Source of the DNA: G958296245 sp963664035
GTDB lineage: Bacteria; Chloroflexota; Dehalococcoidia; Lucifugimonadales; G958296245
Length of the DNA stretch: 64,000 bases
Reading direction: 5' to 3'
Assembly: GCA_963664035.2 (NCBI GenBank)
Contig: OY760867.2
Location: forward strand, 1,798,001 to 1,862,000
Numbering within the stretch: the first letter of the stretch is position 1; the number at the start of each line of letters is the position of its first letter. The notes beneath the pieces were generated by a model. That model was not told the origin of the DNA. It made no database searches and saw nothing but the letters and a program-made list of their open reading frames with translations. The translations under genes were made by a program, and so were the position numbers. Shown here one piece after another: positions 33,811 through 42,580 of this stretch.

Positions 33811-34524
33811 ATGGCGCGAAGGCCGAGCGCGGCGAAGCGCGCTAGGGCAGCCGAGGTAATGAGGCTGCTGAGCGGCGAGTACGGGCCTTTCGAGTGGGAG
33901 CCCCGCTACGACCCGGCGTCGGAGCTCGTCTACACGATACTCTCCCAGCACACCTCCGACGTCAACTCCCACCGCGCCTTCAGGAGCCTTATGGAGACCT
34001 TCGGCACGCTGGAGGCCGTCGCGAACGCGGAGGTCGGCGAGATCGAGGATGCGATCAAGTCGGCGGGGCTGTTCAGGGTCAAGGCGCCGAGGATCAAGGC
34101 CGTACTGGAGCGCGTCCGGGCCGAGGTGGGGTCATTCGACCTGTCGTTCCTGGGGGAGATGAAGCTGGAGGAGGCCAAGGAGTGGCTTCGGCGCCTCGAC
34201 GGCGTGGGCCCGAAGACGGCCGCCATCATCCTCTGTTTCTCTCTGGGGATGCCCGCGATGCCGGTGGACACGCACATATTCAGGGTGTCGAAGCGGCTGG
34301 GGCTGATAGGGGTCAAGGTCAACGCCGACCAGGCCCACGACGTACTGGAGCCGATGGTAGAGCCGGAGGACGTGTTCGCCTTCCACCTCTACCTGATCAA
34401 CCACGGCCGCCAGGTCTGCAAGGCCCAGCGCCCCCGGTGCGGCGAGTGCGTGATCGCGGAGGGGTGCCCCTCCAGGCCGGGGGGACGGCGGCGGCGGCAG
34501 ACTGTCGCTTCCACGGCGGCCTGA
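33811..34524 (+). CDS. nth: Endonuclease III-like DNA glycosylase with 4Fe-4S cluster
   Basis: A 237-residue HhH-GPD glycosylase that removes damaged pyrimidines. The helix-hairpin-helix LDGVGPKTA carries the catalytic Lys135, and PVDTH the catalytic Asp153. The iron-sulphur loop is Cys203, 210, 213 and 219, with exact 6-2-5 spacing. The N-terminus (FEWEPRYDPASELVYTILSQ) differs from E. coli Nth, so this belongs to the wider EndoIII family. GGAGGG precedes the ATG. Confidence 0.88.
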   Translation: MARRPSAAKRARAAEVMRLLSGEYGPFEWEPRYDPASELVYTILSQHTSDVNSHRAFRSLMETFGTLEAVANAEVGEIEDAIKSAGLFRVKAPRIKAVLERVRAEVGSFDLSFLGEMKLEEAKEWLRRLDGVGPKTAAIILCFSLGMPAMPVDTHIFRVSKRLGLIGVKVNADQAHDVLEPMVEPEDVFAFHLYLINHGRQVCKAQRPRCGECVIAEGCPSRPGGRRRRQTVASTAA

Positions 34525-34581
34525 CTATAATCGTTGCAGGGCGCGGCGTCCGAAGGCTGCCGTTGTCCCGTGGAGGTCGAA

Positions 34582-35592
34582 GTGAAGGTCGGAATCATCA
34601 ACGTCACCGGCTACTCCGGCATGGAGCTGGCGCGCATCCTGCACGGGCATCCCGATGTTGAGATAGCGTCGGTCACGGGTCGGAGCGCCGCGGGGAAGCG
34701 GCTGGGCGAGGCCGTTCCCCATCTCGGCGCCATCGACCTGCCGATCACCGAGGACCTGGCGTGCAGCGTCGACCTCGTCTTCTCTGCGCTGCCCCACGCG
34801 GCCAGCGCCGAGCGCCTCGGCCCCATCCTGGACGACGGCGTCCGGGCGGTGGACATCAGCGCCGACTTCCGGCTGCGCGACGTGGAGGAGTACCGCGAGT
34901 GGTACCAGGTCGAGCACCCGTGCCCGCGGCACCTGGAGGGGGCTGTGTACGGCCTGCCGGAGCTGTACGCGAGCGAGGTCGCCGAGGCGCGGATCGTCGC
35001 CAACCCAGGCTGCTACCCCACGGCCGCGATCCTGGCGCTCGCCCCCGCGCTGAGCGCCGGGCTGGTCGCGCCCGACCTGGTCGTCGACGCCAAGTCGGGC
35101 GTGTCGGGCGCGGGACGGGGCAAGTTCCCGTACTCCGAGGTCAACGAGAGCGTCTCAGCCTACTCGATCGGCGGCCACAGGCACTCCCCGGAGATCGTGC
35201 AGGAGTTGAGCGGCTACGCCGGGGGGGCGGAGGTACGGCTCAGCTTCACGCCGCACCTCGTTCCGATGACACGCGGCATACTGGCCACCTGCTACGCCCC
35301 GCTCGCGGACGGCTCTACCGGGCAGGACCGGGTGACGGATGCGTACCGCTCCTTCTACGAGCGCGCCCCGTTCGTGGAGGTGGTGGACGAGCCTCCGATG
35401 ACCAAGCACACCCTGGGGAGCAACGGCTGCATCGTCCATCCCGTGGTGGACCGCCGTTCGGGCAGGCTCGTCGTCGTTAGCTGCATCGACAACCTGGTGA
35501 AGGGCGCGGCGGGCCAGGCCGTCCAGAACATGAACCTGATGCTCGGTCTACGGGAGACCCAGGGACTCGAGGGGCTGGCGCTCTATCCGTAG
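34582..35592 (+). CDS. argC: N-acetyl-gamma-glutamyl-phosphate reductase
   Basis: A 336-residue enzyme of arginine synthesis, reducing N-acetylglutamyl phosphate with NADPH. The GIINVTGYSGMELARIL start is the nucleotide-binding motif. Cys144 in NPGCYPT is catalytic, and GHRHSPEI holds the partner His. The GTG at 34582 has GGAGG 5 nt upstream and was preferred to an upstream in-frame start. argJ, argB and argD are not adjacent, so the pathway genes are dispersed. Confidence 0.95.
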   Translation: MKVGIINVTGYSGMELARILHGHPDVEIASVTGRSAAGKRLGEAVPHLGAIDLPITEDLACSVDLVFSALPHAASAERLGPILDDGVRAVDISADFRLRDVEEYREWYQVEHPCPRHLEGAVYGLPELYASEVAEARIVANPGCYPTAAILALAPALSAGLVAPDLVVDAKSGVSGAGRGKFPYSEVNESVSAYSIGGHRHSPEIVQELSGYAGGAEVRLSFTPHLVPMTRGILATCYAPLADGSTGQDRVTDAYRSFYERAPFVEVVDEPPMTKHTLGSNGCIVHPVVDRRSGRLVVVSCIDNLVKGAAGQAVQNMNLMLGLRETQGLEGLALYP

Positions 35593-35616
35593 TTGGTCGA
35601 GTGGCGGCGGTTAGTG

Positions 35617-36483
35617 CTATCGCTTCCCTTGCCGGGGGGTCAGCGTATTCTTGGCCTCCGAGGTCATCTCATACTTGCGCGGCCTGCCCCCCGATATCCT
35701 TACTCCACGTTCTTTGAGGGCGGGCCAGAGCTTGTTGGCTAGCTCCGAACCGAAACGCGCGCTCGCCATGCTTGCCATTGGATGATTCGGCCAGTGCGAC
35801 TTGATGATGGGTTGGCAGTCCGTGCTCTTGAATAGTCCGACGGGGGTCCGCTGGATGATCAAGTTGACGATCTCAGCCAGTTGGTCCGGGTTGTCTCCAT
35901 CGCGACCGCGCGGCTCCGGGAGGTCCCGGGTGACTCCTGGGATGCTTACGACACGGACGTGATCGTTGGGGAAGTAGTCCTTGATGGTGGATGACCGCGT
36001 CTTTGCCCGGTCGGTCAGGACCCACAGGAATGGGGTCTCTTCTCCCTCAAGGTCTTTCAACTTCGCGTAGACCGGCATGAAGTCGCTATCGTCACTCATG
36101 ACGGCAACGAATTGAGTGGTATGGGTTACGAAGTCGGCAACTGCATCGATCGCTATGGCTATGTCGGCTGAATTCTTGGAGCGCTGGTTGCTGAAGTGCT
36201 GTATGCCCTTGACTGTCACGGACACTTGGGGGAACTGGCTGCTGGCCCACATGTCCCAGAGCGCTACCCGGTCGGCTGCGACGTATAGATTGAGCCGCAG
36301 CACAGGAGGGACTACCTCCGGCCATTCATCGATGGTTGCCTTGATGAGGACTTGGGCGCTGCCCTGGAGATTCTCGGTGTCGACGTACAACGCAGTACCG
36401 GAACCCTGGGGCTCTTCTATGACCTCGGGGGTTGACGCGGCAACCGGGCCGTCCGCGCCGGGTCTGCGAAATAGCTTTGCCAT
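35617..36483 (-). CDS. NYN-domain (PIN-like) RNase protein
   Basis: A 288-residue protein. The NYN domain (about 30-175) begins ALYVDTENLQGSAQVLI with the first acidic residue. It continues with NSADIAIAIDAVADFV and ends in the acidic FVAVMSDDSDFMPVYAKL, the usual catalytic set of LabA/DUF88 proteins. A C-terminal winged-helix-like OST-HTH segment (FKSTDCQPIIKSHWPNHPMA) is plausible. The start MAKLFRRPGADG at 36483 is preferred to a longer reading. Base composition is lower in GC than its neighbours. It is probably an RNase or RNA-binding regulator. Confidence 0.78.
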   Translation of the reverse strand: MAKLFRRPGADGPVAASTPEVIEEPQGSGTALYVDTENLQGSAQVLIKATIDEWPEVVPPVLRLNLYVAADRVALWDMWASSQFPQVSVTVKGIQHFSNQRSKNSADIAIAIDAVADFVTHTTQFVAVMSDDSDFMPVYAKLKDLEGEETPFLWVLTDRAKTRSSTIKDYFPNDHVRVVSIPGVTRDLPEPRGRDGDNPDQLAEIVNLIIQRTPVGLFKSTDCQPIIKSHWPNHPMASMASARFGSELANKLWPALKERGVRISGGRPRKYEMTSEAKNTLTPRQGKR

Positions 36484-36658
36484 GGATGTCCGTCCTGGGA
36501 TTATCACTCTCGCGCCCTCGTCGCTACAGCGCCAATCAGGCCGCCGCCCTGCGGCTTGCGTCCAACTCAAGCGCAATCGTAGTATGGGCCACGTACGGTG
36601 TCAACAGATTGTGGCGGCGGCGACCGACGCCATTACACGGCGGCGCTCTGCGGTAACT

Positions 36659-36769
36659 GTTCAGAGTTGGTGCGTTCCTCACCTAGGGCGCCCACAAGGG
36701 ACGCCCCTACGACTACGGCTTCCATCCCGTAGGGTGCAGCCCTTGTGGCTGCCCTCCCATACTCTGAAC
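36659..36769 (+). repeat. Dispersed inverted-repeat element, copy B, with flanking 11-bp repeats
   Basis: About 111 bp bounded by GTTCAGAGT at the left and ACTCTGAAC at the right, a perfect 9-bp terminal inverted repeat. The sequence GGCGCTCTGCG occurs immediately outside both ends (36642-36652 and 36773-36783), as a target-site duplication would. Internal sequence matches copies A and C. There is no coding capacity. Confidence 0.85.
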
Positions 36770-36810
36770 ACTGGCGCTCTGCGAGCTAGGCTATTTCTTC
36801 CACGGCCTGC

Positions 36811-36816
36811 TAGAAT
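36811..36816 (+). promoter_or_regulatory. Extended -10 candidate for tRNA-Glu
   Basis: TGC-TAGAAT lies 72 nt before the tRNA, with no clear -35. The pattern matches other extended -10 sites of this window. Confidence 0.35.
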
Positions 36817-36887
36817 ATCCTCGACGGCTGGGCGCCCCCGGGGTCCACAGCCCGTCCGCATCCCCGGCCAGCGCCGGGGACCATCGT

Positions 36888-36960
36888 GGCCCCATCGTCT
36901 AGAGGACTAGGACGGCGGCCTTTCAAGCCGCAAACACGGATTCGAATTCCGTTGGGGCCA
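36888..36960 (+). tRNA. tRNA-Glu (UUC)
   Basis: A 73-nt cloverleaf. The acceptor arms GGCCCCA and TGGGGCC pair fully. The anticodon stem GCGGC/GCCGC encloses CTTTCAA, giving anticodon TTC. The T arm ACGGATTCGAATTCCGT is canonical. CCA is not encoded. Confidence 0.97.
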
Positions 36961-37001
36961 CTCCCACGGCATCCTCACACCATACCGCCAGGAGCGTAGC
37001 C

Positions 37002-37790
37002 TTGACATACTTCGACGACGTTGCACGGTACAACCAGGAGCGCTGGGAGGAGCTGGCCGCTCAGGGCTTGGAGTACACGAGGCCCACCCTGGACCTGGAC
37101 GCCGACTCGGCGCGGTCCATGGTCGACCCGCAGGGGCTCGTCGGGGACGCCTCGGGCAAGGACGTGCTCTGCCTCGCCGGCGCGGGCGGCCAGCAGTCGG
37201 CCGCCTTCGGCATCCTGGGCGCCAACGTGACGGTGCTCGACCTGACCGAGACGCAGCTCCAGAGGGACCGCGAGGCGGCGGCGCACTACGGCATCGACGT
37301 GCGCACCGTCCAGGGCGACATGCGCGACCTGTCGGCCTTCGGCGACGATTCGTTCGACCTCGTTCACCAGGCCCACTCCATCAACTTCGTCCCGGACCCG
37401 CTGCCGGTCTTCCGGGAGGTCGCCCGCGTGCTGCGCCCCGGGGGCCTCTACCTGCTCAGGTGCTCCAACCCCTTCGTCCACGGGCTGTACGACAACTGGA
37501 ACGGGGAGGGCTACGTCGTGAAGGCCCGCTACGAGGACGCGGAGTTAGACGACGCCGACCCGCACTGGGAGTTCGAGGGCTTCGACGGCACAGAGAAGCG
37601 GGTCGTCGGTCCCAGGGAGTTCCGCCACACCCTCGGCGCCATGCTGAACGGCCTCGCCGGCCTCCGGCTGGTCCTAGTCGGCCTGTGGGAGGACACGACC
37701 AAGGACACGGACCTGGAGCCGGGCTCATGGGGGCACTTCGTCTCGGTCGCCCCACCCTACATGAGCATCTGGACGCGGCTGGTCTCGTAA
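37002..37790 (+). CDS. SAM-dependent methyltransferase (class I)
   Basis: A 262-residue cytoplasmic methyltransferase. Motif I is DVLCLAGAGGQQSAAFGILG, followed by the acidic VTVLDLT. QGDMRDLSAFGDDSFDLVHQ is motif II, and VLRPGGLYLLRCSNP is motif III. The substrate cannot be told from sequence. The start is TTG at 37002, with GGAG 7 nt upstream. It follows tRNA-Glu by 41 nt. Confidence 0.85.
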   Translation: MTYFDDVARYNQERWEELAAQGLEYTRPTLDLDADSARSMVDPQGLVGDASGKDVLCLAGAGGQQSAAFGILGANVTVLDLTETQLQRDREAAAHYGIDVRTVQGDMRDLSAFGDDSFDLVHQAHSINFVPDPLPVFREVARVLRPGGLYLLRCSNPFVHGLYDNWNGEGYVVKARYEDAELDDADPHWEFEGFDGTEKRVVGPREFRHTLGAMLNGLAGLRLVLVGLWEDTTKDTDLEPGSWGHFVSVAPPYMSIWTRLVS

Positions 37791-37865
37791 CGGGACCCAT
37801 GGTGTTCGCCGAGGTGTAGTTCGCCCGCATAGTCTTGGGTTACAATGGGGTAGGGAAAGCAGGCC

Positions 37866-38048
37866 ATGTCAGATACGGAGTTGTTCCATTTCGCGATGTG
37901 GACCGCGGTGATTACCGTGGCCTTGGGCGCTGTGTCGGCCTACTTGGAGCGTGAGAAGATACTTTCACGCTCCATCCTGTGGACGTTTCGCGCGGTCGGC
38001 ATCGTCGCGATCACGGCCGTTGTGGTTTCCAGGGTACCCGGTGTATAG
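37866..38048 (+). CDS. Small two-helix membrane protein
   Basis: A 60-residue frame. It has two hydrophobic segments (FAMWTAVITVALGAVSAYL and WTFRAVGIVAITAVVV) separated by a charged loop (EREKILSR), a common small membrane-protein layout. A GGGAAAGCAGG stretch precedes the ATG, and TACAAT lies about 28 nt upstream as a possible -10. No family is recognised. It is convergent with thiS. Confidence 0.5.
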   Translation: MSDTELFHFAMWTAVITVALGAVSAYLEREKILSRSILWTFRAVGIVAITAVVVSRVPGV

Positions 38049-38057
38049 CCTGGAGGC

Positions 38058-38261
38058 TCAGCCGCCGCCGACGGCGTGTACGATCTCCAGCGAGTCGCCG
38101 TCCGATAGCGTGACCGCGGCGTGCTCCTCTCGGCGCACGACCTCGCCGTTGTAGGCCACCGCTATGCGGCGCAGGTTGACCCCCAGCGACTCTAGGTAGG
38201 CGGGCAGGGGGGTCGGCGCTGGGAGCTCCTCCTCCTTGCCGTTGACCGTCAGCTTGATCAC
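38058..38261 (-). CDS. thiS: Sulfur carrier protein ThiS
   Basis: A 67-residue ubiquitin-like protein that carries sulfur as a C-terminal thiocarboxylate for the thiazole ring of thiamine. It begins IKLTVNGKEEELPAPTPL, contains VAYNGEVVRREEHAAVTL and ends in the required Gly-Gly (AVGGG). The GTG at 38261 overlaps the thiE stop as GTGA. It is the third gene of a thiG-thiE-thiS operon. thiF is not in the window. Confidence 0.92.
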   Translation of the reverse strand: MIKLTVNGKEEELPAPTPLPAYLESLGVNLRRIAVAYNGEVVRREEHAAVTLSDGDSLEIVHAVGGG

Positions 38262-38950
38262 GCCGTGACCTCCGAGCGCCTGCCGGAGCGTTCCCACGCC
38301 CGCGCCATGCGCCGCTTCAACTCGCGGGCAGCTACTTCAGGGTTCTGGCTCTCCGTGATCGCCCGGATTACTGCCACGCCGGCGGCACCAGCTCGCATCA
38401 CGGCCTCGACGTTTCTCCCGTCGATGCCGCCGATACCAATCACTGGAACGCTGACCGATTCAGCAAGGCCGCTGATCAAACCCAAGCCCTTGGGAGTGGC
38501 AGCTTCTGGATGGGATGTCGTGGCAAACATAGCTTCAGGATGGGACTGTGTGTTAAAGACGCTGCCCGCGACCAGGAAATCGGCTCCTGCCGACGCCGCC
38601 ACTGCGCCACCCCAGACGTCATGGACGGATCGCCCGATGAGCACACGGCCACCTACCCTCCTTGCGGCACCTACCGCAAGACCGTCCTCTGGGAGCTGCA
38701 CTCCATCTGCTTCAGCGGCCAGTGCCACATCCAAGCGACCGTTGACTATCAGGAGCGACCTGCCGTCCGTTATCGAGCGCAGCATCAACGCGATTCCGAG
38801 CAACTCTCCTGCCGGCAGGTCCTTTTCCCGTAGCTGCACCATGTCGCAGCCGCCCTCGACAGCCGCCTCCACCACCTGCTCGAGCTCGCGCCCGCGGCAG
38901 AGGCTGCGGTCGGTGACGAGGCACAGCGCGGGCCTCGGCAGCGGGGCCAT
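38258..38950 (-). CDS. thiE: Thiamine-phosphate synthase
   Basis: A 230-residue TIM-barrel enzyme that joins the pyrimidine and thiazole phosphates. DMVQLREKDLPAGELL, IVNGRLDVALAAEADGVQL and VIGIGGIDGRN are conserved. The loop that normally reads like VFxTxSHPxxxxxGL is enlarged: NTQSHPEAMF is followed by ATTSHPEAATP, an apparent in-frame duplication. That stretch is lower in GC than the rest. It starts 6 nt after thiG and overlaps thiS. Confidence 0.92.
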   Translation of the reverse strand: MAPLPRPALCLVTDRSLCRGRELEQVVEAAVEGGCDMVQLREKDLPAGELLGIALMLRSITDGRSLLIVNGRLDVALAAEADGVQLPEDGLAVGAARRVGGRVLIGRSVHDVWGGAVAASAGADFLVAGSVFNTQSHPEAMFATTSHPEAATPKGLGLISGLAESVSVPVIGIGGIDGRNVEAVMRAGAAGVAVIRAITESQNPEVAARELKRRMARAWERSGRRSEVTA

Positions 38951-38956
38951 CGTCGC

Positions 38957-39748
38957 CTAGCTCCGGGAGCCGGCGGGCGTCGCCACTCCCTCGGTCGGGC
39001 TGCTCGCGGCGGCCTGCTCCTTGGGCGCGATGCGCCCCGCCAGGTACGCCTTGCGCCCGGCCTCGACCCCCAGCCTGAACGCCTCGCCCATGCCCGCCGG
39101 GTCCGACGCCTGCGCGATGGCCGTGTTGACGAGCACGGCGTCGGCGCCCTCCTCCAGCGCCTGGGACGCCTCGGACGGCACCCCAAGGCCGGCGTCCACC
39201 ACGACCGGCACGTTCGCCGCCTCGATGATGAGGCGCACCTCGTCGATGGTCAGGATTCCACGGCCCGATCCGATGGCCGAGCCGAGGGGCATCACCGTGG
39301 CGCAGCCGATCTCCTCCAGCTTGGCGGCGAGCACCGGGTCGGCATGGATGTAGGGCAGCACGACGAAATCGTCGTCGATGAGGCGTTGCGCCGCCTCGTA
39401 TGTGCCCACCGGGTCCGGCAGCAGCGACTTCGGGTCCGGCTGCACCTCCAGCTTGACCCAGTTCGTGCCGGTGACCTCCCTGCCCAGCCTGGCGGTGAAG
39501 ACGGCTTCGTCCGCCGTCCTGCAAAGGGCGGTGTTCGGCAACACCGTGTACTCGTCCCAGTCGAAGTAGTCGAGGATGCTCTTCTCGCCGGGATTGTCGC
39601 GGTCCAGGCGTCGTATGGCAACGGTGATGATCTGCGCCCCGGACGCGGTGATGGACGCCACCATCTCCTCGGGGTTCCTGTGGCGCCCGGTGCCGACCAT
39701 TAGCCGGGACTCGAACTCCTTGCCGGCGATGACCAGAGGGTCTCCCAT
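38957..39748 (-). CDS. thiG: Thiazole synthase
   Basis: A 263-residue TIM-barrel enzyme that makes the thiazole phosphate of thiamine from deoxyxylulose phosphate, dehydroglycine and ThiS thiocarboxylate. SRLMVGTGRHRNPEEM, WVKLEVQPDPKSLLPDP with the catalytic Lys, MPLGSAIGSGRGI and VPVVVDAGLGVPSEA are diagnostic. The ATG at 39748 has GGAGG 5 nt upstream; a longer reading was rejected. No TPP riboswitch motif is seen upstream. Confidence 0.96.
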   Translation of the reverse strand: MGDPLVIAGKEFESRLMVGTGRHRNPEEMVASITASGAQIITVAIRRLDRDNPGEKSILDYFDWDEYTVLPNTALCRTADEAVFTARLGREVTGTNWVKLEVQPDPKSLLPDPVGTYEAAQRLIDDDFVVLPYIHADPVLAAKLEEIGCATVMPLGSAIGSGRGILTIDEVRLIIEAANVPVVVDAGLGVPSEASQALEEGADAVLVNTAIAQASDPAGMGEAFRLGVEAGRKAYLAGRIAPKEQAAASSPTEGVATPAGSRS

Positions 39749-39857
39749 TGTGCCTCCCCAGGCGGTCCCGCGTATCAGGGCAGCCGGCGCGGGGGCCGCT
39801 TGCTTGCCATGCATATTACCAAAGTCGGCGCGCGTTCGGGGTAACGCGTACCGGGAC

Positions 39858-39886
39858 GGCGGGTTTGAAACCCGCCGCTACGGGGA
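39858..39886. repeat. Palindrome GGCGGGTTTGAAACCCGCC
   Basis: Perfect hairpin followed by GCTACGGGG, between divergent thiG and a NUDIX gene. The same type of palindrome recurs at 56111-56131 and, in GGCTGGTTT form, in repeat family 2. Confidence 0.7.
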
Positions 39887-39948
39887 TGGCCTTGTCCGGT
39901 GGCGTCTTGAGTCATAGTATGTGCGGGCGATACGATCTTGGAGCAGCC

Positions 39949-40428
39949 ATGACCACAGTCCGCCACTTCACCGCCACCGCGTTCGTAGTACACGAGGACA
40001 GCGTCGCCCTCCACTGGCACCCCAAGGTGGGGGCGTGGCTGCCGCCGGGCGGACACATCGAGGCGAACGAGGACCCCGTGCAGGCGGTGCTGAGGGAGGT
40101 CGAGGAGGAGACGGGCCTGGTCGTCGACCTCGCGCCTACCGCCAGCCTGCTCGACCTGGGCTGCCAGGAGCAGGTCCATCCCCCGTTCACCATCGTGATC
40201 GAGGACATCCACGACCCCGTGAACGGCTACCACCAGCACATCGACATGATCTACTTCTGCCGCCCCGAGGACCCGCCGGGCCCGCTGAACCCCGGCTGGC
40301 GCTGGGTGAGCAGGGAGCAGATCGCGGCGCAGGCGGCGCTGGAGCGTGACGGCGACAGCCCGCCCGAGGCCCCGCCGCAGGACGTGCGGACCCTGGCCCT
40401 CCACGCCATCGAGTTCGTGGACGCCTAG
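39949..40428 (+). CDS. NUDIX hydrolase
   Basis: A 159-residue NUDIX protein with the box GGHIEANEDPVQAVLREVEEETG. FTATAFVVHEDSVALHWHPK precedes it, and a His-rich loop (NGYHQHIDMIYFCRPE) follows. The substrate is unknown. The ATG at 39949 has GGAG 5 nt upstream. It is divergent from thiG and distinct from the nudF-type gene at 27.7 kb. Confidence 0.88.
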   Translation: MTTVRHFTATAFVVHEDSVALHWHPKVGAWLPPGGHIEANEDPVQAVLREVEEETGLVVDLAPTASLLDLGCQEQVHPPFTIVIEDIHDPVNGYHQHIDMIYFCRPEDPPGPLNPGWRWVSREQIAAQAALERDGDSPPEAPPQDVRTLALHAIEFVDA

Positions 40429-40528
40429 CCCCCTCCGCTGCTATTGCCTCGGACGCCGGACTGTTGGCCTGCCGCGAATTGGATGATAGGCTGGGGCTAA
40501 CGGTGGCTCTTAGGAGGCTGAGTGCGAT

Positions 40529-42139
40529 ATGGCCAAGGAGAGAGTCCTTAGCGGGGAGTGGCAGGGGTTCTACCCCGGCGACTGGGTGAGGCCGAGAGGC
40601 AACCCCGGCACGTGGATTCCATTCGTGGACGTGTCGGAGGTCTATCCCGGCAACAGGAGCGTTTCGCGCCAGGGCGTGTATGAGCTATACGATGCGCCCA
40701 TAGGCGTCGAGCTCAAAGTAGAAGAGGCGTCCAAGGCCCCTATCGTCTTGCAGGGAGAGGTGGAGTGGGAGAGCGGCGGCGTCAGCGTCCTGGGTGTCTG
40801 GCGGGAGGGCGGACGGCACCACATGCTCTACAACGCCTTGGGGAGCGGCGTGTGCTACGCCCTCAGCGACGACTGCTACCGGTGGACGCGTCCCGAACTG
40901 GGAGAGGTGGAGTATAACGGCTCCAGGAGGAACAATATCCTGGCCAACGGGCCGGAGGGGCACGTCTTCGAGGATGTCTCGGCGCCGCCGGAGGAGCGGT
41001 TCAAGGCCATAGGCGCCGAGGGCCACTGGTACGACCCCGATACGTGGCAACGGCTGGACGAGGGAGACGCCGAAGACCCAAGGGACGAGGCCACCAAGCG
41101 GTGGGCCGCCATGCAGTACGAGGGGCTCGCCTACGAGGGCCCCAAAGTCGTGCTGAGGGGGTGGATGGTCGGCTGGACCTCTCCCGACCGGCTCCACTGG
41201 AAACGCATCGATGAGCCGCTGGCCGACTACTCCGTCAACGGCGGCATCGCCGCCATGTACGAGCCCGAGAGCGGCACCTACTTCGCCTACCTACAGCCCC
41301 AGGGCTTTCCGCCGGACGAGCCGAATGGTATCGGTACGGGCGCGCAGGAAGTGGAGATAGTGCGCAGGGCCAACGGCATTGCCAGGACCAAGGACTTCCG
41401 CAGTTGGCCGCCTCCCAAGCTCATCATGCACCCCGACTCCCAGGACGACCTGGACATCTCCTTCTACGGGCACAACTACTTCCCCTATCCGGGCCGCAAA
41501 GACCTCCACGGCATGACGGTCCCAATCTTCCACCAGGCGACGGGGCAGATGGACGTGCAGATCGCGTTCAGCCGCGACGGCCTGATCTGGCATCGGCCCG
41601 AGCGCAGGGCCGCCATAACCCGCGGCCCCCTGGGAAGCGGCGAGGAAGGCATGGTCGGGACCTGGAGCGGCGGACTGGTGGAGCTGCCCGACGGGTATTG
41701 GGGCGTGCCCTACTGGGCCGATTCGGCACTGCACAACGTCGGGAAGGAACATCGGGCGAGCTTGTTCCCGCAGAGCCAGCTCCGGAAGATGGGGTGGGCC
41801 CGCTGGCGGCGAGACCGTTTCTGCGGCATGGAGGCGGCTGTCGAGGGACGCTTTACGGTACCCACCATTCGACGCCGCAACGGCGAATTGCGGCTCAACT
41901 ACCGCTGCAAGCCGGGCGGCTGGGTGAGCGTGGAGCTCCTTCGCCTGGTCCCTTCCATGTTCCACGGAGACGTGGACCCGCTTGCCGGGTTCACTTTCGA
42001 AGAGTGCGACCGGCTGACGGGCGACTCCCAGGACGCGGCGGTCACCTGGAACGGAAGAAGCGATATCTCCGGCATCGGAGATATGGCGGCCATCCGGTTG
42101 AAGATGTTCCAGGCCAAGGTGTTCGCATATCGGATCTGA
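40529..42139 (+). CDS. Five-bladed beta-propeller protein, GH32/GH43-like
   Basis: A 536-residue protein without a signal peptide. Repeated blade-like segments (VSVLGVWREGGRHHMLYNAL, VGWTSPDRLHWKRID, IAFSRDGLIWHRPERRAA) and the GTWSGGLVELPDGYWGVPYW region resemble glycosidases of the GH32/GH43/GH68 superfamily. A C-terminal beta domain (LNYRCKPGGWVSVELLRL) fits the usual GH32 sandwich. The exact catalytic Asp/Glu set could not be assigned. AGGAGG lies 11 nt upstream. Its neighbours (a GYD protein and a GH42-like enzyme) suggest carbohydrate catabolism. Confidence 0.6.
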   Translation: MAKERVLSGEWQGFYPGDWVRPRGNPGTWIPFVDVSEVYPGNRSVSRQGVYELYDAPIGVELKVEEASKAPIVLQGEVEWESGGVSVLGVWREGGRHHMLYNALGSGVCYALSDDCYRWTRPELGEVEYNGSRRNNILANGPEGHVFEDVSAPPEERFKAIGAEGHWYDPDTWQRLDEGDAEDPRDEATKRWAAMQYEGLAYEGPKVVLRGWMVGWTSPDRLHWKRIDEPLADYSVNGGIAAMYEPESGTYFAYLQPQGFPPDEPNGIGTGAQEVEIVRRANGIARTKDFRSWPPPKLIMHPDSQDDLDISFYGHNYFPYPGRKDLHGMTVPIFHQATGQMDVQIAFSRDGLIWHRPERRAAITRGPLGSGEEGMVGTWSGGLVELPDGYWGVPYWADSALHNVGKEHRASLFPQSQLRKMGWARWRRDRFCGMEAAVEGRFTVPTIRRRNGELRLNYRCKPGGWVSVELLRLVPSMFHGDVDPLAGFTFEECDRLTGDSQDAAVTWNGRSDISGIGDMAAIRLKMFQAKVFAYRI

Positions 42140-42220
42140 AGATGGTGAAGATGGGCTGCGTATGCGTTAGAATCGGGCCGTCGTTGCCGGCCCGGACGCC
42201 GGCGCATGAGGAGGTGACCC

Positions 42221-42541
42221 ATGCCGAAATACCTGTTCCAGGCATCGTACACGCGGGAGGGAGTCCAGGGGCTGATCAAGGACGGCGGCTCGAAGCGCGC
42301 CGAGGTCGTCGATGGCCTGATAAGCAGCGCGGGCGGCACCCTCGAGGCCTATTACTTCGCCTTCGGTGACAACGACGTATACTGCATCGCCGAGTTCCCG
42401 GATGAGGAGGCGGCCGCGGCCGTCTCGCTCGCCGTGGCTGCCGGCGGCGCCCTCACGGTCAAGACCACGGTGCTGCTCGACCCCGCCACCATAGACGGCG
42501 CGGTGAAGAGGACCGTCAGCTACACGCCGCCGGGAACATAG
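42221..42541 (+). CDS. GYD-domain protein
   Basis: A 106-residue ferredoxin-fold protein. PKYLFQASYTREGVQGLIKD and GGTLEAYYFAFGDNDVYCIA match the GYD family, small proteins of unknown function with an alpha/beta dimeric barrel shape. AGGAGGTGA, a near-perfect ribosome site, lies just before the ATG. It sits between the propeller protein and the GH42-like gene on the same strand. Confidence 0.85.
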   Translation: MPKYLFQASYTREGVQGLIKDGGSKRAEVVDGLISSAGGTLEAYYFAFGDNDVYCIAEFPDEEAAAAVSLAVAAGGALTVKTTVLLDPATIDGAVKRTVSYTPPGT

Positions 42542-42580
42542 CGGGCAGCGGTGAAGTAATCTCATAGAGAGGCTCATGAA

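Noticed and set aside
39749..39948. Possible TPP riboswitch before thiG
   Set aside because: Conserved thi-box sequences such as CTGAGA are not present between thiG and the divergent NUDIX gene; only a simple palindrome is seen.
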